From positions 62,001 through 126,000 of the IMG/VR virus record IMGVR_UViG_3300035665_000002: a DNA stretch of 64,000 nt; one strand, given 5' to 3'. The number at the start of each line of letters is the position of its first letter. Within the stretch, counting starts at the first letter, position 1. Positions 57,575-64,000 of the stretch are shown here, in pieces. Source of the DNA: a virus. Below the pieces are notes generated by a model that saw only the letters and a program-made list of their open reading frames with translations, searched no databases and was not told the DNA's origin. Both the position numbers and the translations under genes were made by a program.

Positions 57575-57639
57575 TTTAAGCGTTCTTACACATAGATCCA
57601 AGTAAAAACACGTATGACGAACATTAAAAAATAACAAAA

Positions 57640-58005
57640 ATGGAGCATGTGATTGGAGGTCTCAGAGCGATGGATGTTTATACAAAGACTCAGGCAAATG
57701 TAAATGAGCTTGTGTTTGCGAATTATGTTGCTAATAAGCTCGGAAAAAAATGTTACAAATATGCACGTAACACAGATGACCAATTCTGTTACAAATATAA
57801 CATTTACGAGGCTCTGAACGCGCTCGTCGACATAGAACGTAAAGATATGTCCGATATTGCTTTGTCGGAACTCGTCGGAGAACGCTCCGACATACTTGTC
57901 GGAAACTGCGATTTGCCATTCTTAAACATCTGTCTAGACAAGTGTATTACAGAAGAATCTGCAGAACTTTTCCGAAAACTAATATCATTAAAAGAAAGCC
58001 ATTAA
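57640..58005 (+). CDS. Unknown 121-aa protein
   Basis: Start at AATAACAAAAATGG, a weak version of the box. The chain (MEHVIGGLRAMDVYTKTQ) is mostly alpha-helical with five Cys and no clear zinc spacing. It converges on the gene at 58027 with 21 bases between stops. Function unknown. Confidence 0.7.
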   Translation: MEHVIGGLRAMDVYTKTQANVNELVFANYVANKLGKKCYKYARNTDDQFCYKYNIYEALNALVDIERKDMSDIALSELVGERSDILVGNCDLPFLNICLDKCITEESAELFRKLISLKESH

Positions 58006-58026
58006 TATATGAATTCATATAAATGA

Positions 58027-58581
58027 TTAATGTATACGGATTTCTGTAAGTCTAGTAATAGATTTTGTGTACTTTGTGATCTCGTTTGATTCCGGATTCC
58101 AATATCTAGCAAATAGTGGTAAAACCGGTATTAAAGCAGGATCTATATCTATCATACACACACCTACATCTATGGTATTTAAGTTGCTATATAGTGGAAG
58201 TCCAGGAGTCCTAACGTTTGTTATCAATGCGTGCAAAAAGTCCGAGTAAAATATGGCATTATCACCTGCACAGTACCGGAGCGTCTTTGATACACTTTCG
58301 TCGGCTCTGTATTTGATATGAATCGCATCGATCAGAGGCTCAAACGTTTTATTAGAAACGTATATTTTACTAGAATCGTGCGATAAATACAAACCATATG
58401 CCGTGCGATTTCCGACACCAGAAGCGAAAATAACCTTTACTTCTTTTGCATTTGATCCAATTTCGTGATAATGTCCATGAGCCAATAAAGACTGGTCATC
58501 GCTATGTGATACTAGTAATGCTAACAATAGCGACAATGGTTGTTGACAATCGCCAGTTACCGTTAGTTTTACTCTCTTTAT
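58027..58581 (-). CDS. Unknown 184-aa protein (ATA start)
   Basis: This is the clearest case of a gene without an ATG: the only methionine codon in the ORF is about 150 codons in. The box TTTATAAAATAAAG places ATA at the initiator position: (M)KRVKLTVTGDCQQPLSLLL. A GTG five codons upstream lies before the box. The upstream gene's TAA stop is part of the same box. The protein has an alpha/beta pattern with VKVIFASGVGNRTAYGLYL near the middle. Family unknown. Confidence 0.7.
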   Translation of the reverse strand: MKRVKLTVTGDCQQPLSLLLALLVSHSDDQSLLAHGHYHEIGSNAKEVKVIFASGVGNRTAYGLYLSHDSSKIYVSNKTFEPLIDAIHIKYRADESVSKTLRYCAGDNAIFYSDFLHALITNVRTPGLPLYSNLNTIDVGVCMIDIDPALIPVLPLFARYWNPESNEITKYTKSITRLTEIRIH

Positions 58582-58582
58582 T

Positions 58583-59521
58583 TTATAAATCGCCACGCAA
58601 AATAGATTTGAAAAACATATGATATATACGATATGTAGCTATCAGTGCAACAACCACCATCACAAGGATTATTATCGTTGTTATAGTACCTAGCATATTC
58701 AGCGATCCCAATGCTTCGGATGATTTATTTTTGACGTACTCTAAGTCACTTTTAACACCACTTACATCGATGGTCTGGAGAATGTTGTTTGTCGATACCG
58801 AAGCCAGTCTGTTCCGTGCAGCTCTTGTGCGCGAAGTACCATCGTTTACAAGTGTTTTCATTTCCCCGGTAGCGTTTTTTATATCGACACTTATCGTTGA
58901 CATTGCTTGTCGTAGACCAGATTTGGCGGTAGAAATAGCCGATGCGCATGCATTATTTACAGTAATTATGTATGAATCTATGTCCGCTGTTAGGGCATTT
59001 GAAGATGACATAACATCTTTGGTCAATGACGAAATATTTTGCTCCAACGCACGTCCTATATTGTTACGAGTGTCGTTAAGAATATCGTCGATGGCACCTA
59101 CGACATCTCTTGCACCGTGCGTCAATACGTTACTTATAGACATCGCCATTTGTCCTATGGTAAGGGCAATAGAACCAACCATATCTTCAATGTTTCCAAG
59201 GAGTGCTGTAGCATCATCGAGGACGCCATTATCCATGGAAAGTACACTTTTAATCGTATTTGTAGCTTGTTGTACCATCGCTTGAGCATCCTTAAATACG
59301 GTCTTAAATGCGTCATCGACGTAATCATTTATGAGCATGGTACCATCCGTTAAGCCCATTTTTAACAAAAAGATCTCGTCTCTAATACTCGCTAAAATAG
59401 CATCTTGCATGGCTCCTATGATGTAATTAATTGGTCCTAACGCTGGTTTCAGGAGACCTCCTGTTGGATCGTGCAACGGTGGAGGCATCGTTACAGGAGT
59501 GAAAAGTACTGACAAATCCAT
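58583..59521 (-). CDS. Long helical protein with C-terminal membrane anchor, paralogue of 41690-42808
   Basis: A protein of 312 aa starting at ATATAAAAATGG. An N-terminal Pro-rich stretch (FTPVTMPPPLHDPTGGLL) is followed by about 230 residues of amphipathic helix rich in Ala, Ser and Thr, and one membrane helix (TIIILVMVVVALIATYRIY). The end LGTI-helix-TYRxY matches the 372-aa protein. The stop TAA lies in the box of the 184-aa gene. Possibly a membrane-fusion or tethering protein in the virion membrane. Confidence 0.75.
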   Translation of the reverse strand: MDLSVLFTPVTMPPPLHDPTGGLLKPALGPINYIIGAMQDAILASIRDEIFLLKMGLTDGTMLINDYVDDAFKTVFKDAQAMVQQATNTIKSVLSMDNGVLDDATALLGNIEDMVGSIALTIGQMAMSISNVLTHGARDVVGAIDDILNDTRNNIGRALEQNISSLTKDVMSSSNALTADIDSYIITVNNACASAISTAKSGLRQAMSTISVDIKNATGEMKTLVNDGTSRTRAARNRLASVSTNNILQTIDVSGVKSDLEYVKNKSSEALGSLNMLGTITTIIILVMVVVALIATYRIYHMFFKSILRGDL

Positions 59522-59858
59522 TTTTATATGAGATTAATACACAAATCTGTACGAACAATGTTATATATAGTAAAACTAACATGACTTTCAACCAATCTCT
59601 TCGAGTTTCGTGATCGTCAACGCGATGATTTGCGAAAACAGTCAGTAATAACAATAGCAAAGTCGGCAGAACTATTTCTTGCTTTGGTGGCTCTTTTGTC
59701 ATAATTTCAGCGACGATTGCAACTATGAATGCCAATTTTAACAACGATAGATGAGCATCTCCGTCGTGACCATTTAGTATAAATTTGATATTCACTATTA
59801 CAACAATTGTTATTATAGTGGACACGATTAATGAAAAAAATCTTAATGGAACTGTCGT
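59427..59858 (-). CDS. Four-helix membrane protein (ACG start)
   Basis: A protein of 143 aa. The box TATAATAAAACGACA gives ACG at the initiator position, then (M)TVPLRFFSLIVSTIITIVV. A GTG 11 codons later would cut into the first helix. Four hydrophobic helices (for example LPTLLLLLLTVFANH and VMLVLLYITLFVQICVLI). The last 95 bases overlap the start of the next gene in another frame, a longer overlap than others here. Together they repeat the cassette at 41690-43314. Confidence 0.65.
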   Translation of the reverse strand, partial: TTVPLRFFSLIVSTIITIVVIVNIKFILNGHDGDAHLSLLKLAFIVAIVAEIMTKEPPKQEIVLPTLLLLLLTVFANHRVDDHETRRDWLKVMLVLLYITLFVQICVLISYKNGFVSTFHSCNDASTVARSNRRSPETSVRTN

Positions 59859-59879
59859 TTTATTATAAATAAAACATTT

Positions 59880-61013
59880 TCAAAATAAAGATTTCGATAC
59901 AACTACACCGTCACAGAGCTCAACGTCGTATATTTCGTGATGCAACATCATCATTTCGCGATCATTGTAAAGTACCGTTGCTATATATACTCCCATGACT
60001 GCTGCAAGTACGTTTGCTTTCACTAAGTTGTTATTTATATGATCATAGTAGATCAGTGGTTTTCCTGCATATTCGCATAATTGATGTTCAACTTCTTCGT
60101 AAGTAGCGTCTGGGTATTTTCTGAATCCAGCCAGCGGAGTGATTGTCGTATGAATCACAGAATCTCCAATACACTTATCTACTTCAGACTCTTCACGTGC
60201 GTTATCTACACATATTAAAATGTTCCATGCATGCGATGAATAACCTTTCAGAATACTCATGGCATTCATATTAAATACAGGACCGTCGATTCCCTCTGAC
60301 ACAAGTGTATTTTTCCACCGAAACACTACTGTACCTGGTGTTATTCTGCAAAGTTTACATAGCTCGCCTCGATGAGAACAGACGCCAATCTCTTTTTCTG
60401 GCGAAGACATTTTCAAGTGTTCAGATGGTGGTCCAGAGTACGTAGAAATAGGTATCGTTATTTTGATAGAAGGTGATCGTGAAACTTTCGTCCACCGCTT
60501 GTCGTCTATTAATTGTGCATGTGTATAATATTTTCCTAACAAGGAATCGTTTACCAGTGCGTCAACGTATCCTATCGGTATGGAATTTCTCGGTATGATC
60601 AGATTCCGAAAATAAAACGTCTTTAATGGTGGCATATTCCATTGCGAAACTATTTTACAAGAAGTTTTTCCACAAAGCACTGGTAACAATAGTGGCGATG
60701 TCACTAATGTACCGGCAGAACGACTGAAAAAATAGAACATAAGCCATTCCGAATCATTAGATATCATCCACGAATATAACGCACCCACACTGCTAAACAG
60801 TGACTTTATTGCATCTGCTTCAGTCGTTGGAACACGTTCGTCATTTTCATTATATATGTACAACATTTTGTTTATTATACGAACGATTATAAGAGGAGCA
60901 TTATACACGGGTATTAATGTACCATTAATATTTCCATTTGAAGCGTCCCACATCGGCATTCCGACCGATGTTCTAAGACGCTCGACAACTTCACGGTGTC
61001 TTATTGGTTGCGT
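59880..61013 (-). CDS. Unknown 377-aa protein (ACG start)
   Basis: The box TATAATAAAAACGCAA gives ACG at the initiator position, 18 codons before the first ATG, with an open frame between: (M)QPIRHREVVERLRTSVGMPM. A mixed fold with a possible metal site CSHRGELCKLC near residue 215. No membrane helices or known motif. The start overlaps the 3' end of the Nudix gene. Confidence 0.7.
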   Translation of the reverse strand, partial: TQPIRHREVVERLRTSVGMPMWDASNGNINGTLIPVYNAPLIIVRIINKMLYIYNENDERVPTTEADAIKSLFSSVGALYSWMISNDSEWLMFYFFSRSAGTLVTSPLLLPVLCGKTSCKIVSQWNMPPLKTFYFRNLIIPRNSIPIGYVDALVNDSLLGKYYTHAQLIDDKRWTKVSRSPSIKITIPISTYSGPPSEHLKMSSPEKEIGVCSHRGELCKLCRITPGTVVFRWKNTLVSEGIDGPVFNMNAMSILKGYSSHAWNILICVDNAREESEVDKCIGDSVIHTTITPLAGFRKYPDATYEEVEHQLCEYAGKPLIYYDHINNNLVKANVLAAVMGVYIATVLYNDREMMMLHHEIYDVELCDGVVVSKSLF

Positions 61014-61467
61014 TTTTATTATATTCCGATTCCAACAAACGCAGCGAAATGATGAGTCTTGATTTTATTAAAGCTAGTCTTGGATTCAGCGCTCTACCAG
61101 AAGACATACTTATAAGATCACTTATAGTAACCCATATACCGCATCCTTGACAATCGACCGCATCATCCGCAATCCTTGATACAATGAACAAATATTTTGC
61201 GCCCTCGCTGTATATATCAAAAGAATCTAACATTTGTGGTTGCTCGATACCCAATTCCTCGCTAAATTCACGCGAAGCCGTTTCTAGCACCGAACTATCC
61301 TCGGTGCTTATTTTGCCTCCTGGATCTGACAAGCACTCTACACCATCTCTATTTTCAATCATTAGCAACATTGTTACTTTGCCCTCCTTGTTAAATTTCC
61401 AACAAATAAGGCCTGCTGCACGTACCTCTACACGGGCACCCCGATAGTCATGCCAGAAAGATTCCAT
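60991..61467 (-). CDS. Nudix hydrolase
   Basis: A protein of 158 aa starting at TTATAAAATGG. The Nudix box lies at 50-73: GGKISTEDSSVLETASREF then SEELG. The REx2EE core is intact; the segment between GG and RE is two residues longer than the GX5EX7REUXEE consensus, which shifts the first Glu. Nudix enzymes cut nucleoside diphosphates linked to another moiety. In poxviruses and asfarviruses they remove mRNA caps, a plausible role here; a nucleotide-sanitising role is equally possible. Confidence 0.8.
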   Translation of the reverse strand: MESFWHDYRGARVEVRAAGLICWKFNKEGKVTMLLMIENRDGVECLSDPGGKISTEDSSVLETASREFSEELGIEQPQMLDSFDIYSEGAKYLFIVSRIADDAVDCQGCGIWVTISDLISMSSGRALNPRLALIKSRLIISLRLLESEYNKNATNKTP

Positions 61468-61476
61468 TTTATAAAA

Positions 61477-61980
61477 TTATGCTGCACGACGTCCCATATT
61501 GTTGCGCAAAATTCGCAATCGTTCTAGATCTCTCAACATGGCAATATGTTCCGACCCTGGTCGCAGAGAGAGATCTTCAGCAACGCTATTAAACGAAACT
61601 TCCCCGGTTTCTGTCGTCAGAACAATCATATCAATCATTTCGTCGAAAACCTCGACGTCGGTGTGAATCTTTACCCAACTTGATCCACGTTTTAACATCA
61701 ACGGATACTCGATAGAAGAATCCATTAATTCAGCTATCATGAGTTTAAGTAATCCGGTATCAGAACCGTATTCGACTATTATTTTTTGTGAAATTTGATT
61801 AAATTTTCCTACTGGATCGTTGAGCTGCTCCATTCTTTTAATTAATAATTGTGTTATCTCCAGATGAGTCACGAATGACAATGTATTACCGACGTCTATG
61901 TTCCTGTTATTAAAACCATGCATTTGATTATCGTCCGAACCTGCACCAGAATGTAAACTTTCATTATCAGAATCGGCCAT
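61477..61980 (-). CDS. RPB6-like RNA polymerase subunit
   Basis: A protein of 167 aa starting at TTTATAAAAATGG (MADSDNESLHSGAGSD). The acidic N-terminus followed by LSFVTHLEITQLLIKRMEQL resembles the TxYExxRxxxxRAxQL helix of RPB6/omega. IAELMDSSIEYPLMLKRGSS and a short following strand match AxxELxxxxxPxxIxRxxxDG. RPB6 clamps the largest subunit and helps assembly; it is found in most nucleocytoviruses with their own polymerase. The tail (about 110-167) is longer than in cellular RPB6. Confidence 0.55.
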   Translation of the reverse strand: MADSDNESLHSGAGSDDNQMHGFNNRNIDVGNTLSFVTHLEITQLLIKRMEQLNDPVGKFNQISQKIIVEYGSDTGLLKLMIAELMDSSIEYPLMLKRGSSWVKIHTDVEVFDEMIDMIVLTTETGEVSFNSVAEDLSLRPGSEHIAMLRDLERLRILRNNMGRRAA

Positions 61981-62021
61981 TTTTATAAATATTTTAATGA
62001 AAATAATCATCAGAAATAAAA

Positions 62022-62777
62022 ATGTGGCTATGTTTTTTGCACCTTTCTACTCTACAAATGGGTTCGATTACGTGGCTAAATAACAGGCAAAATCTACTAT
62101 TACATTTCTGTGAGAATGGTTTGAGTTTTACTAGCGGAAACGTTTCAATATTTATACACAAAGAAGATGCAGTCGTTTATCACTGCAAATCCCCGGCTAC
62201 TTTCGGTACTATTTGCAATGGTACACATAAGAACATCATAAGTCCAAACATTAAGATAGAGCTTATCAATGGAGAATACACGATGACGTCTTTTTCCAGT
62301 GAATGTGAGCCATCGTCAATAAAGCTCGATGCTCTTATTCCTAGCTCTATCTCCGGCTCCAAAACCATTACTGACCAACTTACAAGAGCCATTTGTTATA
62401 ACGCTATGATGGATAAATATGATCTTTCTAAACGTGAATATCCAGTTACATTTAATGCAAAAATAACCGTCGAAACTAGCATATGTTTAACATATAAACA
62501 TAAGAAAATAGATCTCGATATAGGCACGGTTAAGCATGGCCCGATCGATTTTCTCAAACCAGTGTATAACGTTACTTTTCCAGGCGGAAAACCATCTACA
62601 GTTTTAGTCGAAGAATACACACATATCGGAACCTTGGGCACTGATATTGTAAAGGATTTTTTGAAGATTTCTTCGTCAGGTACCGGGATACTCGGCGTCA
62701 TTCCAGCACTTAGAGATATACCAGAAATATGGTATTTGCGCACAAACAACGGAACGAGATCTCTGATAGTATTTTGA
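62022..62777 (+). CDS. Unknown 251-aa beta-rich protein
   Basis: Start at AAATAAAAATGTGG, divergent from RPB6 across 41 bases. The N-terminus MWLCFLHLSTLQMGSITWL is hydrophobic but not a clear signal peptide. The rest has many short beta strands, two N-x-T/S sites and scattered Cys. Followed at once by the palindrome at 62779-62795. Function unknown. Confidence 0.7.
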   Translation: MWLCFLHLSTLQMGSITWLNNRQNLLLHFCENGLSFTSGNVSIFIHKEDAVVYHCKSPATFGTICNGTHKNIISPNIKIELINGEYTMTSFSSECEPSSIKLDALIPSSISGSKTITDQLTRAICYNAMMDKYDLSKREYPVTFNAKITVETSICLTYKHKKIDLDIGTVKHGPIDFLKPVYNVTFPGGKPSTVLVEEYTHIGTLGTDIVKDFLKISSSGTGILGVIPALRDIPEIWYLRTNNGTRSLIVF

Positions 62778-62778
62778 T

Positions 62779-62795
62779 TTATATTATTAATATAA
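62779..62795. terminator. TTATATTA-T-TAATATAA palindrome
   Basis: Perfect 8-bp arms and a 1-nt centre, two bases after a TGA stop and 30 bases before the convergent ankyrin-type gene. Confidence 0.6.
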
Positions 62796-62824
62796 GTTGC
62801 AGTAATTATTTCTAAGCTATTGTT

Positions 62825-64000
62825 TTACCATCCCATTGGCTTTGCCGTAGCAGCCGCACTATTCACGGGTTCCAGAGCGGGCATTTCGTCTGGTGTTGAT
62901 GGTCGACTAACAGGCCGTCCCCATCCTGTAGCTGGCGACGATGGTCGACTAACAGGCCGTCCCCATCCTGTAACAGGCATGGGCGCAGGGTTCGACCTCT
63001 CCGGCGATGATGGTCGACTGACAGGCCGTCCCCATCCCCATGCAGGAGGCGTCCTCACCGGCGATGATGCTCGTGCCGGTTGAGGCTGTCCTGATTCTGC
63101 ATCAGGACACCCGAAAAATGCAGGCTTATGCGTAGTCTTTTTCTTCGGCCTCTCCGGCGACGATGCTCGTGCTGACTGAGGTGTAGCCTTTTTCTTCGGT
63201 GGTGTTGCATCTGTCATGCTTAGGAGCCAGGCCCAATCCTTTGCAACGTCGGTACCAGCGTTCAAGGCATCCAAGACTTCCTTCGACGGCTTGTGTCCGC
63301 CAGCTCTCCATGCAGAGGCGAATATCCCAAGCGTGAGATGTGGCGTCATCCAGTCGCTGAGAACGACATATTTAGGATCGTTGAAAATCTTCAAGAGGAT
63401 CTCGTCAGGTACAACCAAACCACGCTCTACAGCATACGTGAGATACGCGAACGTCGAATGGTTACAAGTGTCGAGTCCAGGCAGATGTCCGAGAACCATC
63501 AACGAATCGTAACTTCGTGGATGTGGGTCCGCGAAATAACGCTCCGTGCTACGGTTGCGAAGGACACACTCAAATTCCTTCAGAATCTTCATCATTCGAG
63601 GACGCGCGAATGCAGACTCAATGCTGATTTGAGTTACCGGAGCACCGTTGTTCAGCAGGAAACGGAGACACGATTCACTGTTGCATTCAATAGCGGCACA
63701 TACCACGACGCTCGTCAGCTTCGTTTTCTTCTGCGCGAGGAAATGCAAACAGTCGCGATGATCGCCTCTCGCAGCAAACCTGGCCACACTAGAACTGAAG
63801 GTAAACTTCTTCTTCTCGCCGCTGTTGTCGCATAATGTCTTGCCATTGCGCAGTGGGGCTGTGTACTTCTTCTCACCGTACGCGTACAATATCTGCAGCT
63901 GTTCTAGATGACCCTCGTATGCGGCAACCTGTGCACCGATGTCTAGTGCCCGCAAAATATTTCGTGGAGGAAGATCATCACATCTGTTGTCGTTTTCGAT
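62825..64000 (-). CDS. Ankyrin-type protein with GWGRPVSRPSSP repeats (cut by window end)
   Basis: The frame stays open to the last base, so the N-terminus is missing. The first visible residues contain LPPRNILRALD, which resembles an F-box-like start. Residues that follow show ankyrin-like helix pairs (AAYEGHLEQLQILYAYG; AARGDHRDCLHFLAQK; ECNSESCLRFLLNNGAPV). The C-terminus is a Pro/Ser/Arg-rich tail with three GWGRPVSRPSSP units. F-box/ankyrin proteins are large families in giant viruses and poxviruses and often redirect host ubiquitin ligases. Third positions are G/C-rich. Confidence 0.75.
   Translation of the reverse strand: MENDNRCDDLPPRNILRALDIGAQVAAYEGHLEQLQILYAYGEKKYTAPLRNGKTLCDNSGEKKKFTFSSSVARFAARGDHRDCLHFLAQKKTKLTSVVVCAAIECNSESCLRFLLNNGAPVTQISIESAFARPRMMKILKEFECVLRNRSTERYFADPHPRSYDSLMVLGHLPGLDTCNHSTFAYLTYAVERGLVVPDEILLKIFNDPKYVVLSDWMTPHLTLGIFASAWRAGGHKPSKEVLDALNAGTDVAKDWAWLLSMTDATPPKKKATPQSARASSPERPKKKTTHKPAFFGCPDAESGQPQPARASSPVRTPPAWGWGRPVSRPSSPERSNPAPMPVTGWGRPVSRPSSPATGWGRPVSRPSTPDEMPALEPVNSAAATAKPMGW
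62898..63050. repeat. 42-bp tandem repeats (GWGRPVSRPSSP)
   Basis: Two adjacent 42-bp units start at 62898 and 62940, and a third partial copy lies near 63010. All share GGTCGACT and AGGCCGTCCCCATCC. The period is 14 codons, so the frame is kept in the ankyrin-type gene's tail. Confidence 0.8.

Overview
The window looks like about 64 kb from the interior of a large eukaryotic DNA virus of the Nucleocytoviricota type. It carries its own transcription machinery: an RNA polymerase largest subunit split into two genes, an RPB6-like subunit, a TFIIS-like factor, a probable poly(A) polymerase and a VP39-like cap methyltransferase homologue. With these sit the tail of a D5-type primase-helicase, a RuvC/A22-type Holliday junction resolvase and a UvrD-like helicase fused to a DEDDh exonuclease. 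The VP39-like and A22-like proteins and the start-codon-proximal promoter recall poxviruses and asfarviruses. Every protein is highly divergent, however, and I cannot name a close relative. No major capsid protein, RPB2, tRNA or rRNA was recognised. A metacaspase and mucin-like Ser/Thr repeats suggest a protist host, but this is inference.

Layout. 0-11 kb: D5 tail, an acidic-linker protein, a giant beta-rich protein (1822 aa) and a 1135-aa coiled-coil protein. 11-20 kb: a pseudokinase, a 35-aa membrane microprotein, the VP39-like protein, a 1155-aa unknown, a RING protein and the helicase-exonuclease. 20-31 kb: a second giant beta-rich protein (1830 aa), a 7TM protein with a Ser/Thr-rich ectodomain, and a metacaspase with alanine-rich and 27-residue repeats. 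31-48 kb: a resolvase, then a 15.4-kb segment bounded by a roughly 330-bp inverted repeat (31951-32288 and 47688-48018) that holds the probable poly(A) polymerase, small membrane proteins, a PLAC8 protein and RNA polymerase A'. 48-64 kb: a PD-(D/E)XK nuclease, TFIIS, an FCP1-type phosphatase, a faintly PolB-like protein, RNA polymerase A'', Nudix, RPB6, membrane proteins and an ankyrin-type protein cut by the window end.

Gene grammar. Genes are tightly packed on both strands. Most starts lie directly on a (T)ATAAAATG box in which the TATA-like element runs into the initiation codon. Many genes end at a short perfect AT-rich palindrome, often ATATCA-N-TGATAT. The main discovery is that in about a dozen genes the box is intact but the ATG position holds a near-cognate codon (ATA, ATT, ACG or GTG). 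In each case that codon is in frame with a long ORF whose first in-frame ATG is further downstream, sometimes far inside the protein; in one gene an in-frame ATG also lies just upstream. This suggests routine non-AUG initiation after a very short or non-templated leader. Gene starts given below follow this box and therefore differ in places from a plain ATG-to-stop reading.
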